Source of the DNA: Todiramphus chloris collaris
Taxonomy: Eukaryota > Chordata > Aves > Coraciiformes > Alcedinidae
Direction of reading: 5' to 3'
Assembly: GCA_025345505.1 (NCBI GenBank)
Contig: JANVCC010009942.1
Coordinates: 1,629,151-1,693,150 of the forward strand
Length of the DNA: 64,000 nt
Shown: positions 1 through 12,177 of the stretch, piece after piece
Numbering within the stretch: position 1 is the stretch's first letter
Layout: every line of letters starts with the position of its first letter
The notes under the pieces: generated by a model
Seen by the model: only the letters and a program-made list of their open reading frames with translations
What the model was told of the DNA's origin: nothing
The model's database searches: none
Made by a program: the position numbers and the translations under genes

Positions 1-164
1 GAAGGGAAATCCCATTTTCATACATTAAGTGTCTGGGCATAGTAGACACTGGACATTTAACTGTTTTGAAGAGGCAGGCACAGCCTAGGTACAAGTGATG
101 CAGCTCAGTAGGTTGTCCAAAAGAAAAGTGTAAGATTAAGTTACATTCCAATATGTTTCAATTT
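1..164. other. Unannotated left edge
   Basis: No coding signal or repeat recognised. It may belong to the LTR that follows, whose 5' limit I could not fix. Confidence 0.4.
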
Positions 165-620
165 TCTCAACACACCTCCAAAGTGAGAGAATTTTACACC
201 AATCATAATAAAGGTGTAACAAATAAGTAATAAATAAGGTATTTATTTATGACTAGAGTCACTCAAGATCCACCTTGAAGATGAAAAATAATATAAAAAT
301 GATTTCATGAAGGGAGAGTATTAGGGAAGACATTGCCATGGACAAGCCAGGGAAGATACCGCTGCTCCTTATCTCTGACTCCTGGGATCAGTCGTTGGGC
401 TAAACCTTTCTCCTGCCACATAGGGATGCTCTTAGGTAAGATCCGGATTCTCTGAGTACTTCCTTGGGAAAACTTAGAAATCTCTCTGGAGCTGCTTCTT
501 TTAACTTAACATGTTTTGTATATTTACACATGCCTTGCAGACAGTGTCTTTATCACTGGCAATCCACAAGAACTTTTACTCCTGTTGCTTTCAACAAACT
601 GTGCTCTCTTTCTCTCTTGT
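165..620 (+). mobile_element. LTR fragment, family G
   Basis: This stretch is an inverted match to the LTR at about 17.9-18.2 kb. Shared words include gactagagtcactcaag, ctctgactcctgggatcag and, further on, ggcaatccacaagaactt followed by caacaaactg. The order of these blocks is the same on opposite strands, so it is one family. Neither TG/CA terminus nor a TSD was located here, so limits are approximate. The family is ERVL-associated because the 18-kb copy is joined to an ERVL-type gag. Confidence 0.5.
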
Positions 621-867
621 TATATCACAGGCATTAATTTTACCCATCCATCATCTATTCTCCAGGCTGGAGGTTTCACGTCTGTTTATTCACTTCTCAT
701 CTGGAAGCTCTTCCAATACTCTTTGTATGGCTACACTGCCAACTTATACATTGGCATAACAATTTTTTTTTGATAGAAAATTGTTATATATATTTTACTG
801 ACAGCAGGTGTTGAAGTGAGAGGGACAGTATTCTGCTTGAAAGGTAATAAAGCAAGTTGAGCAACCA
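621..867. other. Unannotated interval
   Basis: Nothing recognised; may contain the end of the preceding LTR. Confidence 0.3.
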
Positions 868-1395
868 TTGTTATCCTGGGGCATCCTGAGATAAACAGGA
901 GACAGGATGATGAGGCCTTGAGACAAGCTTGATGGGCCTTAGCTCATCTTGCATGGCTTGTAGATAAGGGAAGATTACTCCAAGACAGGGAAGAATAAAG
1001 AAGAGCCCCCTCCCCCCCAGTCTTGTGATCTCTGACTCATCGCAACTCTGCATCCTGAGACAAAAGGTGAAAAGTACACCTCGAGGAAGACCGAGAGCCT
1101 TCCTCCCGAAGACCCCTGCCCACAACCACCAGACGGCCTTGTGCAAGTGCCAATGGGAGGAGGCCTATGATAATGAGTTCCCGGAACATTATAATAATCC
1201 AACCCCATATCATTAATATGTAACTAACTCTGTTAAATATGTATGCTTTGGTGTAATAAATACCTGCTCGATGGACGCTTCGGTGTGCAAGTTAGGAGGA
1301 ACGATCCCCCTTGCACCCGGCGCCGTAATAAACATACCTGCTTTATAACCTTTTACGGGTTGTAGAGTTTGTTTTCTGCATGTCAGTGTCCAACC
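868..1395 (+). mobile_element. LTR, family B (class I-like)
   Basis: The block from 890 to 1350 matches the reverse complement of 53.9-54.35 kb (the word tagataaggga, the segment around gttcccggaacattataataatccaacccc, and the R/U5 region). Two poly(A) signals AATAAA occur at 1255-1260 and 1327-1332, with the family signature gttaggagg...gatccccc between them. It begins with TGTTATCC. The 3' limit is uncertain (about 1380-1410). The same R/U5 motif recurs in the family A LTRs and at 57.9 kb, so these LTRs form one superfamily. Confidence 0.55.
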
Positions 1396-2094
1396 TGTGA
1401 AACAACTGTCACCACTCAGACTCTTTGCAGAACTGAAAGAAGTTCCAAGCATTGTCCATTACTTTTAATTCACTGTATGTTTGAGAATGCAACCTGTTAT
1501 GCTCTTTATTTCTGAAGATTTTCAGTGTATACTAGAAGACCAGAAATATGAATCATGGACACAAAGGCTTTTCTTTTCATCTGTAGGTCACTTTCAGTAA
1601 TTACATTCATTTCCTTCTTTAAGGGGATAGTAATTTAAAAGCTGCATCATTATTATTAATGTTGTTTCTGAATCTGATCTTTCGTCAGTTTTTAATTTTT
1701 CAGTACTTGTATTATTTTTTTCCTGTTAGTATAAGTTACTTTGGCAGTCAAGGTGGCAGGTTTAAGAGTTGTCTTCCTTATGCGACCTGTTTTTCAATCA
1801 TCAATGTAAATATCTTTGTTTCTAAAGGTTATTAAATTCCTCAAAGGTTATTCAGTTCCTGGATTCAGCGCTGTTTGTTTTTGAAACAGTGCACTTGCTA
1901 AACTCCTGGAAAACTGTTATATTCTCTGAGATTTGCTTATGTCATTGTTGTAACTGAAATCTGTTCATCCCATTTGAGAGACAGAATAATGACTAGTTTT
2001 GTTTCATTGTCACATACAATAAGAACTTGTTTTTGCATTTGATCACATGTTGAGTAGGAGAAATTGTTCTTCTGGGCATCTGTTTAATCAGGCC
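1396..2094. other. Single-copy-looking AT-rich DNA
   Basis: No repeat, exon or RNA gene recognised. Confidence 0.4.
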
Positions 2095-2555
2095 TGTGGT
2101 GGGTTGACCCTGGCACGACACCAGGTGCCCACCAAGCCCTTCTATCACTCCCCCTTCAGCATGGCACACAGGGAGAGAATAAGATGCAAAACAAAGGGGT
2201 GTGGGTTATGATAGATAAGATGTTATTTTCTACTTCCCATCCACAGGCAATGTCGGGCCGAGTCCAGGAATCAGGGCTCCAGGAACATGAAGCAGCCGCT
2301 TGGAGGACAAAGCAGAATGTCCCCCCATCCTCCTCCTGTCCTCTCCCTTTATAGTTGAGCTGATGTCATATGGTACGGAATATCCCACTGGTCAGCTCAG
2401 GTTGGCTGTATCCTCTCCCCCATCTTGCCCCCCATCCTCTGGTGCCATGTGAGCACTGGCAGTCATAACATGGGTGTGTTATTAACACCCTCCAGCTCCC
2501 AGTACTGCAGCATGAGGGCTGGATCGAGAAAAGCAGCTCAGCCAGACCCACTACA
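2095..2555 (-). mobile_element. Solo LTR with 5-bp TSD AGGCC
   Basis: Read on the minus strand the element starts TGTAGTGGGTCTGGCT and ends GGGTCAACCCACCACA. It is flanked on both sides by AGGCC (2090-2094 and 2556-2560), a perfect 5-bp target-site duplication. The sequence belongs to a common avian ERV LTR type (known from general familiarity with bird genomes). Only one LTR is present, so it is a recombined solo LTR. It landed next to an older LTR fragment of opposite orientation that shares about 110 bp of 3' terminus, which makes the locus look like one large inverted repeat. Confidence 0.8.
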
Positions 2556-2570
2556 AGGCCCTAAAAGAAA

Positions 2571-3209
2571 TCTGAAGCTTTTGTAGCAAGGGACTGCTGC
2601 ACTGGAGCAGGCTACTGGAAGGATCTGTGACACATGGAAAGAGGAACCTACACCAGAGAAGCTTTGCTGGCAGGACATATGACCCTGTAGGGGACCCACA
2701 CTGGAGCAGTCTGTTCTTGAAGGACTATAGGAACCCACACAAAAATGAAGAATTGTAGCTCGTGGGAAGGATTCATGTCAGACAAGTTTGTGGAGGACTC
2801 TCTGTTGAGGGAAAGACACCACTCTAGAACAGGGAAAGAGTGTGAGGAGTCCTCCTCCTTGAGGAGGAAGGAGTGGCAGAGACAATGTGTGGTCAATTGA
2901 CTGCAACCCCCATACCCCACCCATGTTCACCATTGCAAGGTTAGAGGTAGAGAGATCAAGAGTAAAGCTGATCCCAGGAAGAAGGAAGGGGTAGGGGGGT
3001 AGTGTTTTTAATATTTGATTTAATTTCTCATTATCCTACTCTGATCTGATTGGAAAGACATGATATTAACTGATGAATAATATCTCCCTGTCCTTATCTC
3101 AACCCATGAGCCTTTCATTATGTTTTCTCTCTCTTGTCTGGCTGAAGAAGGGGAGTGATAGAACAGCTTTGGTAAGCTGGTGGTGTCCAGCCAACGTCAC
3201 CCCACCACA
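2571..3209 (+). mobile_element. 5'-truncated LTR, same family as 9.1 kb
   Basis: This aligns by eye with 9575-10190: the words ggagcaggctactgg, tttgctggcagga, tgaagaattgtagct, gtggaggactctctgttgagg and the terminal caccccaccaca all appear in the same order. The U3 start is missing. The multiple ggagcag-containing units are the family's degenerate internal repeat. Confidence 0.7.
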
Positions 3210-6007
3210 CTGGAAAACTGTGTAAAGCAACACTGAGTAACTTATGATGATTATGGACATAATACGAGCAGCAAAAATATGCTCTTGATACTAATAGACC
3301 AGTTCCTTATCTTTCCTCCTATCAGAAGAAAGATTGTGCTACATACACACAGACACGGAAATAATTTATGGTATTGTAATTTCTACAGTCTTAATATGAG
3401 GACAACTGTTTGTACTATTCTATATTAATGTTAATTATCTTATTCTACTAAAAAATTAATTATAATAACCACTGAAATGCTCAGTCATCTTTCTGTGGGC
3501 TGTTTTCTATAGTAGCAAATAAAACAGGAGAATATTATTATAGTCTCCTTAAAAATAAATGGATACTGTACACAGAATGACACACAAGTACCTTTAGGCA
3601 GTGCCTCTAGCACTTCAGCTAACAGTATCTGTGGGACTAGATAAAACATATTCACAAGGATTCCCCAGTAGATTCACCCTCCTGCCCCAAGGAAAGTAAG
3701 CAAATAATTTTATCCCACTGGAGAGCAGTATGTTACCGTGCCAACTGCATTCTATAGGCTCAGCCTATCATGAGCCAAAAGCAGTTCATGGTCACACCTG
3801 TGTATCCTAAAAAGCTAAAAACTAGTGTGTGACAACTAGTGAGATAATAGACACAAAATATGTAAGCTGTCTAGTGTCAGAAAGAATGTTGTTTTCAGGA
3901 AAGAACAGAGCAAGAGTTGAAAGTTACAGTACCACTTTCTTTCCTCTTCATCAGAATACATTCAGTATCCAAGAGGATACAGCAGCAATGGGAAACGGGA
4001 AAGGACTACCCAAGTGTTTAGAGGTGCTAATAAACCTACATATAAAAAACAGTTAAGAGAAATCATGACATAAACTATCTTTGGAAAATAGAAAACATAC
4101 TGTCACCAAAAATCTCAAACAGATTTGGTGGTTCCCAAACAGAACCCATGGACATGTACTGAAATTAAAGGAAACAAACTGACAGAAAGTTGTTTTGTGC
4201 TTTGCTCTTACACATTCAAAATAAGTACTTAAGGATGTATAAAAATAACAGATTTGTCCTATGTCTAACATTAAAATTTGCATTACTTTCCATTGAGAAA
4301 TTCAAGAAAATGGCCCTTCAAGCTGTATCCAGGTAAGGAAGAGGTTGCCTTTACAGATATACCACAATGTAATGAATAGGACTGGGAGTCCCTTTTTGGA
4401 AATATCTGTCATTTCTGGTACAGAATCCTAGCTTTCTTCATTGGTATTACCTGTTCTCTTAGAAAAAAAAAAATTAAAAAAAATCTAAAAAACCTGTGCA
4501 AGTGTTAATATGCTTCTGAGTTTTTATATGAGATGAATACTGTACCCTTTTTAGATGTTGCAATAGAAGAGCATTAAATTCTTTTAATCTTTATTTTAAA
4601 AAAAAAATTGTTCAAGACACTTGACAATAAAAACATTGAACAGTCCATATTCTTGACAACTGACCTTTAAAATGTATTTGTTTGACTACCAAACACTTTT
4701 TGTAAGTGTGGATTTGGCACTAGAACATTCCTATTTTGCATAAGACATATGATGAAGTTCAGGAGCTATTAAAAAAAAAAAAACTCCACAAATTAAAAAA
4801 AATAGCATTTGCCAAAGCTGAACCATAGCTTTCCAGTTAATGAGTTTCATGTGTCCCACCTTAATGCCAACAAAGATCAGCATAAAGGAGTCCTTCCTTC
4901 TCCCAGGCTAACAATTACCTGGGGAAGGTGCCATATTTTTGATTTTGCTATCTTTTCCCCCAGAAGGACTTAAAAGTTCAAACATGTCTTGCTTATGTCA
5001 ATGTGAGCATGCCTTGGAGATAAGAGTTTGGAAGATCAGTAACATCTAAATAATTAATCTGGTAGGTGGTCTAAATAAAGAGGTACTTATTTATTCTTAA
5101 TTTTATTTATTGAATAAACAATTATTCCATTGATATTGCCTACCAACTTGTTAAACAAACATTCAAAGTCTTTTAACAAGTATGTTTTTTAATATACTGA
5201 TTGCTGCAGAATCCATAAAGATATGATGTGAGACACATTTTATACTGAATAGGAGGGGGAAAGACATTTTTTGTTAGAGTAATGAGCCTATCTTGTCCAG
5301 TAAAGAAGGCAATACCTAATCTAAGTAAAACAATTCTTGTTTTAAATAGGGAGAATGGCTGATTCTCTTCTAAACAGGAAAATGTAAGATAAATTTCAGG
5401 AAAGAAGACTAAAATGTTATAGACTTTTCAAGTACTGTTCCACACTGATTTTAAGATTCTGACTGAAAATCTACTAGAACAATTTTGTAACCTTTTTTTT
5501 TACTAGTATAATACATAAGGGGCTCCTAATTTCTAATCCAGGTTTGTCTGAATTCAATTTCTAGTTCCTTTAATCTGTTATGTTTCATCTTGTAGACAAT
5601 GAGGCTCCTACTACTAAAATTTCTTTCTTCATAATGATGAAACCATCTCTTAAAATACTTTGTTATGCAAATCTTTTGTTAGGGACATCATTAAAAATTA
5701 TAGCCATAAATTAAAAGGACATTTCCTGTAGGTAGCCATGACATTTAGGCATAGTAGATGAAAATTCTCAAGTTGTGTATTACGGGACAAAAAGTTTTTT
5801 GAAGCTTGAATTCAAAGAACACACACTTAAACCTTTGGACATGCTACCCAGATTGAAGTCAAAGAATCTGTAACTGTGTTAACATGACAGCTCTTACCTA
5901 TGACTGTTTGTTGGGATTCCTAAGTCTTCTTGATGAGAAAAGGCAACAGGTAGGAAACAGTTATAATACAGCCACTTGTTGCGAAAAGAGGGGAGTAAAT
6001 CCAGCCT
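3210..6007. other. AT-rich single-copy-looking DNA
   Basis: About 2.8 kb without a recognised repeat or exon. A short open frame at 3829-4056 has no splice context or family resemblance, so I do not call it. Confidence 0.4.
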
Positions 6008-6600
6008 TGTGTGGCCGGCACCGAATATGCGACAGACGCAGATCGGGAGGCAAATAGTAATTGTTTATTTACCGCAACATTTACAGGTTCTTTTGGATTG
6101 CCGGATTAAAATTAAAAACTATGGGTATAGCTGAAATTCCTAACACTCTAAACATAGGTGCACACACACACACACACTAAACCACCAATTTTGACCATAA
6201 CAACACAACAGACCAAGAAAACAGTAAAGTCATGATGAGATACACTCAGAGAGGCTTATAAAATGCTTCTGAGGAGAAAAGGAAAATATAAATACACCCG
6301 GGGAGAAAATATCTCTCAGCGTTGGCTGAGGTAAATCTTACCCACACTGTGTCCCAAGTGGGGGGGATGGAGAAGGAGCGGATTCGTCAACCCGTCCTGT
6401 CATAGGTAGATTTCCGAGTCGACCCTGTCCCAATTTGGATCCGACATGGAGGCGATATTTATACTCGATTTTTCACATTGCATCACCAGGTGTACGTGGG
6501 AGAGGGGATGACTATAGACAATGTTATCACTCAGGTTAATGTTGCAAAGTCCGTTAATTTACACCTTCATGGGCAGAGGCAGTGGCTTCTTTTGTTTTAG
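6008..6600 (-). mobile_element. LTR, family G-like
   Basis: On the minus strand there is a TATA box (tataaat, complement at 6457-6463), then a transcribed region, then AATAAA (complement at 6064-6069), ending in a ggccacaca terminus near 6008. The block ttgggtaagat and the phrase ggcaatccaaaagaacctgt match the 18-kb LTR. A (CA) run at 6161-6178 lies within it. The 5' limit near 6600 is a guess; no TSD found. Confidence 0.55.
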
Positions 6601-6668
6601 GGTTAAATCATCGGAAGACCGGGACCATGAGGCCTCCGCCCCATTTCACACTCCTCCGGGCACCACAG

Positions 6669-6841
6669 ATACCACCAGATATTGATCTGGTGATGGTTGC
6701 CACCCTTGTCCAGCACTTAGCACCTCACCCAGTGCTTCCAGGAATGCAGTTTCATGATGTAAATAGTGACTGGGACTTTGTCATTAACCGTGTTCTCTCT
6801 ACACCACTGAAGGCAAAAGTGTTCACAGGAAAACAGGAAGG
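6669..6841 (+). other. Exon-like open segment, unassigned
   Basis: A 173-bp open segment follows a plausible acceptor (caccacag) and precedes a possible donor (ag-ggtgaaa). The frame reads a protein-like sequence containing PPDIDLVMVATLVQHL and VNSDWDFVINRVLSTPLKAK; its composition is normal for a globular domain and unlike the surrounding AT-rich DNA. I do not recognise the family. It abuts an LTR, so it could also be part of a retroelement or a captured fragment. Confidence 0.25.
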
Positions 6842-6845
6842 GTGA

Positions 6846-8139
6846 AATAATTCAAGTGACTGCAGTCAGAAAAGCAAAGATGGGTTTGGCTTTTAAAATA
6901 AGGCATGAAAACAATCTCTGGGGTGGCAGGGGAACCGTAGACTTGCCGCAAGGATAGACAGCTGCTTATTGTAACTATGGTTCATTTACTGGACTGAGTA
7001 GAGCTTTGTATACTTCATGTTGGCGTTGGTATTTGTTTGGCTGGTTTTATTTCAGCCTAAGGGTCTTCCCCATTCCCACTTTTCCCAATTCCCTTTCTCT
7101 ACTGGACAGAATTAATTGGGTGATAGAGCAACAGCTATAGTTTAACCCCACATATGGGCTAAATGTGGATGGGTGGGTGAGGGATTGTAATATTTTACAC
7201 CAATATTATAAAACGTATATTATATCTAAGAATATTTTATTCCAGTCTGTATTCAAGGGTCTAAACAGAGGTATCTTAATGGAAGACAAGTAAAAATAGT
7301 ATTTCAGTGATGCAGTGCTTTTCAAATAAAGTTAGAATGAGTTTTATTAAATGAGTAAAGCAAAAATCTTCAGATGTTAAAAACCAAGTCTATTCTTGTC
7401 TTTACTTACACGTCTGGTGTGGAAATAGTATACAACATTCTCCTTTATTGTGTTTTCTGATGTAATAGAAACAGAAACCTATTAAAAAATGAATTTATTA
7501 TTTTAGGTACCTGTGAAATGAGCAAACAAGTTGTCTACAATAAATCATTAGTTATTTTAAATCAGTTCATACCTTGCAGATGTTTTGACTATATTAAGAC
7601 ACATACCAACCAAATATGCAGAATAGTGTAGGAAGCTGGACAGTAGAACAGGATGCCGAGCACAAACTTTGACGTCCTTCTTTTTTGTTCCTAAGTGTAA
7701 GAAAATAAACACTATCATGGTAAACACAAACATTATTATTCCACACTCAGATAATTTGCACATCACAGATTAATAGATAAACCTGACTACAGAAAAACAC
7801 TCATTATTATTGAAAAGAAAATTACAAAAGGAATTCAGCAAAGGAAAAGTTGAACCTATTTCACTCTAAGCAAGAAAGAAGACTTCTAGTAGTCTGTCAT
7901 GTAACAAAGCTATTTTGACTTTAGGGAACTCAGACAGGTCTTTCCAAGATAAGCCAAAACAAAAACTTCACAGGTGAGCCTGTAGCTTCAGGAAGTCAGC
8001 TTTGATTTATATAGTCCCCTCCCTATTCCTAAATTGTTAAAAACAAACACAACAACAACAAAACACAACAAAAAAAAAACAGGAGACTTTATAATATTTA
8101 AATTTGTCACTATTTTGTGTTGAAAAGAGACTAGACTGC
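6846..8139. other. AT-rich interval with one exon-like segment
   Basis: Otherwise featureless. On the minus strand 7573-7690 has a good acceptor (ttcttacacttag) and donor (ctgcaag-gtatga) around an open 118-bp segment; no family recognised, low confidence. Confidence 0.25.
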
Positions 8140-8224
8140 AAGGTTTAAGCAAATGGTTTATTTGAACTTCACTCACAGGTTTAGCTGTAAGGCTCAAGTA
8201 AATACTTTATTTGAACTTCACTCA
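8140..8224. repeat. 36-bp direct duplication
   Basis: Two 36-bp copies at 8140-8175 and 8189-8224, both ending tttatttgaacttcactca, separated by 13 bp. The sequence out to about 8.86 kb has the look of a decayed minus-strand LTR (complement of AATAAA in each copy), but no termini were found. Confidence 0.6.
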
Positions 8225-9117
8225 AAAAAACCCACTAATATAGGTTTTAATGGATACAATGGAGGAATGCACTATTAATACATAAAAGCAAGCACACATT
8301 ATAACAAACCAGAAAGCATGCTCTACCTGTGTTAGTAAATTATCTGCATTTGCAAAGTTTCAGCATGCTAAAGATTCGATTACTTCTCCAGGTATGGACT
8401 TGCTATCCTTCAAAAGTCATGTTGGCCAATGTCCTGGTCAAGGGGAAAGGGTCTCCATAGAGGCCAGATAGAGGCACTGGAGAGTCCGACTCTGAGTTCC
8501 TAAGCTAACCCTTAGGACTTTTATCACCTGGTTTATATGGCTGATTATACAGTCTGAATAAGCAAGGTTATTGTCTTATATAGGTGATTGTGGGAAAACT
8601 ATTCCTGATTGGATTATAACATCTGGATACAAAAAAAAAGCTGAAACCACCATTGCAGCCCTCCAGGTTCTCTTTATCTTATTCTCAGGAAGCCCAGTAA
8701 TGGTTTGAACAGAGACTCAGGGCATACTGTTTGTTGAGGAATTTCAAGGCTCATCTCAGGTTTTAGTTCACTGTATGATGTAGCATTGCCCTGTTTGGCC
8801 TGGGGCTTGTGGATAACTCAGGGCTGAGCTGTCTACACAGCTCCCCATGTGTCATTTACAAATAGATACGGCCTTAAGGCTATCAAAGGCTGGGTCAGTT
8901 TGAGAATTCCCATGAGTCATATTCATGCTCTAGATGTTACTAAAACTTGCTTGTGAACTACGAGCCATACAATACATACATTTTTATGCTTCATAGAATG
9001 CACTATTCCATAAATCTGAGCTGAATGCTTCTTGCTTATGTGCATATGGTGCAGCTTTTCTGTGCTGATTTGCAAACTTACTCCCATATTTTCTCATGTT
9101 ATGTAACCCTCTTGTAT
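8225..9117. other. Possible decayed LTR, then unannotated
   Basis: No gene seen. LTR-like composition to about 8.9 kb; nothing firm. Confidence 0.25.
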
Positions 9118-10190
9118 TGTTTCACATGTCAAGGTTTTGGTAGCAGACAGCTGCAGGGGTGGCTTCCATGAGAAGCTATTAGAAGCTTCCCCTGTGTCTA
9201 AAAGAAACGATGCCAGCTGGCTACAAATGGACACACTGCTGGCCAAGGCTGAGTCTATCAACAGTGGTGGTAGTACCTCTGTGATAATGCATTTAAGATG
9301 GGGAAAAAACCTGCTGTTCAACAGCAGCCAAAGAGAAGAGTGAGAATGTGTGAAAGAAACAACTCTGCAGACACCAAGGTCAGTGAAGAAGGAGAGGGAG
9401 GAGGTGATCCAGGTGCCAGAGATTCCCCTGCAGCCCATGTTGAAGACCATGATCAGGTAGGACCCCCTTTGTAGCCCATGAAGGTTAATGGTGGATCAGA
9501 TATCCACCTGCATCCCAGGGAGGACCCCACTTTGGATCAGGTAGATGCCTGATGGAGGCTGTGACCCCCTGGGAGGCCTCCACTGGAGCAAGGTTCTGGC
9601 AGAACCTGTGGAGAGAGGAGCTCCATGTTGAAGCAGGTTTGCTGGCAGGACTTGTGACCTTCTGGGGGACCCATACTGGAGCAGTTTGTTCCTGAAGGAC
9701 TACAGCCCACATAAGGGACCCGCGCTGGAGCAGTTCATGAAGAATTGTAGCTTGTGGGAAGGATTTACATGGGAGAAGTTTGTGGAGGACTCTCTGTTGA
9801 GGGAAAGAGACCACTTTGGAGCAGGGGAAGAGTGTGAGTCGTCCTCCCCCTGAGGAGGAAGGAGTGTCAGAGACAATTTGTGATGAATCAAACACAGACC
9901 CCATTCCCTGGCATGAAGTTGATCCCAGGAGGAATAGAGAGGTGGGTAAAGGTGTCTTAAGACTTCATGTTTTACTTTTCTCATTATCCTACTCTGAGTT
10001 GATCAATAATAGTTTGACCTGAGACAAGTCTGTTTTGCCCAAGACAGTAATTGGTGAGCAATCTCTCCCTGTTCTTATCTCAGACTATAAGGCTTTCATT
10101 GTATTTTCTCTCTCCTGCCCAGCTGAGGAAGGGATGTGATAGAAAAGCTTTGGTAAGCAGTTGGTTTTCAGACAGGGTCAACCCACCATA
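9118..10190 (+). mobile_element. Near-complete LTR of about 1.07 kb
   Basis: It starts TGTTTCACATGTCAAGG and ends gggtcaacccaccata, which corresponds to the CCCACCACA end of the LTR at 2095-2555 with one change. U3 carries a degenerate tandem series of units of roughly 30-60 bp with the words ggagcag and gtgggaagga. The 3' part matches 2571-3209. No clear TSD. Short open frames inside it (for example 9485-9904 on the minus strand) are by-products. Confidence 0.75.
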
Positions 10191-11581
10191 TCTCTCCTCA
10201 CCTCAAACTGAGGGGAAAAAAAGAAAGTGAATTTACCTGAATTTGTTGTTTTCTAATAGTCATGTTGTTTATTTGCCACATAATCTGCTGTGCTCAGTTT
10301 GAAAGGGAAGAAATGGGCTGATGTTGTTTCTGTGTAATCCAGATGTGTAGATATTCAGAAGTAACCCATATTAGGTAAAAGCATTTATCTTTTGAATGTT
10401 TAGGACAAGCTCTGTAGACAGCATCCTAGAAGAACCTAAGCAGTGCTATGTATTTTCATTCACCTGAATTACTTAAGTTTACACACATTTTATAATGCTG
10501 AGGCTTATATATCCGTTATGAGACCTTGAGAAGATTCCTGTCCTGCACATACTTTTGTTTCTCTTTGTAAAAGGAATGCTTATTAAACTGAAGAGTTGTG
10601 ATGAGTCTGGGGTTTCTATATAACAGTGAAAGTTCTGGGCTAAAGCCCTCATGCAAAACTGTTAAGACAGCAGTCAAGTACTCATGAGCTAGGAAGTACC
10701 ATAAAATGATAGTTACTCATGCAACATCAATTTACAGTATCTTTTTTTTTTTTTTTTTGCATTCCCATTAGGTTAGGCCCTAATTACATAACGATTACTA
10801 TTAAGTCCAAAGCGTGCAATACTACTTTAATTTCAATAGAGTGAGTATACAGGAATAAGAACACATAAACAATCATAAAAATTAAATAGAGTTCTTTGTC
10901 TTAGTACCTTGGCTTTCTTATTGTCCTTAATAAATATTAAGTATCCTCAGTAACATATTAAAAAAGAAAAAGTTACAGCTTTCTGGTCACAGAACACTAA
11001 TAAAGGTTTCTATCTAGGGAAAGCCCTCCTCTGTTCAAAAAAATCTTTTTTTTTTCCTCTAATTGGAGAACATTTTTGTAAGATAATGCTCTGTCAGTTT
11101 TTTGGGTGGTTTGTAACCATCTTTTGCAAAAGATAAACATAGCAGCTGTTGTTGCTCCAAGCTGATCTTGCCTTCTTGAACGCAAATTAAAAAAATAAAG
11201 AAAAAAAGGATTTTAAAAGAAAAGCAAGGATTAAAAAGCACAGTCTATTCCTGCAGCTGATTTTTACTTTCAGCCTTGTTACTGTGAGACACATGGGATA
11301 TGTTTTTATTAGGTATTCCAAAACCTCAGAATATTGTTCTTATCACAGTGTGTTTTTAATGTCTGAAAAACAACTTCAGAGTACACAAAAAAATGCATTA
11401 ACAAAAAAGGAGCAAAACATCTTCACAAAGTTCAGAAAACAAACTGGCTAAGTGAAAAAGGCAACATGTCTTTCGAGTTCCCAATATCATGCTCAAGTCA
11501 TTTAAGCATGTTCTACAGCAGAGAACACAGCTGCAGCCTTGACAATGCTGTTATCACATACTCAGTTTTGCTGTGTAACTG
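10191..11581. other. AT-rich interval with one exon-like segment
   Basis: A poly-T run lies at 10742-10758. On the minus strand 11059-11174 follows an acceptor (tttgcgttcaag) and reads KISLEQQQLLCLSFAKDGY...LTKMFSN then stop, as a last coding exon might. I do not recognise the protein. Confidence 0.25.
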
Positions 11582-12177
11582 TGTTACCTAAACTCCAGTA
11601 AATGAAGAACTCTCTAACACTCAATTTATCATTAGAAAGCTGGCATTTGTTAGTGACGCACCGCATGCACAGAGTATAGTTCCACCTATTGCACATCCTG
11701 TACCTGGCCCCTGTCCAAGCTTATATCACCCATTCATGTACATAGGCATTAGCCTTCCCAGAAACCTTTTACATATTCATTCTGTTTCCAGGAACTAATT
11801 ATCCTATATGCACAGTTATTATGCATGTGTCCTGGATCTCTGAGGGGCTTCCCTGGGGATCTTTGGTGGTCTCTGGTGGTCCCTAGTGGTTGTGGAAGAG
11901 GGGTCTTTTAGTGACGTTTCCAGGAACTGAGAGGCTTCCTTCCATATAAAGTCGTATCTTAGCCCATCTCTCTGTAGCATCCTTCTTGGCATCCTCTAAT
12001 CTATGTGCTCCTGCAGGATGCTAGCTACAGTTGATGTCCTTGATGGTGGTCTTATCTGAGGCCCCATACAACACTTGCCTCCTCCAGGATGTGCCATTCA
12101 CAGTTGCAGAAGTTGATATCCTTGCTTGCATTCCTTCCTGAGGTCCCTTACAATGTTTCTGTCCTTGATATGTAACA
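11582..12177 (-). mobile_element. Solo LTR, family A, 4-bp TSD ACTG
   Basis: Plus-strand termini TGTTACC...GTAACA, 596 bp, flanked by ACTG on both sides (11578-11581 and 12178-12181). It matches the reverse complement of the LTRs at 53.7-55.0 kb and 56.8-57.35 kb throughout (for example tcctggaggagccaagtgttgta, in its complement). A 4-bp TSD is typical of class I (gammaretrovirus-like) ERVs. Confidence 0.85.

Noticed and set aside
2095..3209. DNA transposon with terminal inverted repeats
   Set aside because: The left part alone has TG...CA ends and an AGGCC duplication, so it is a solo LTR beside a related fragment.
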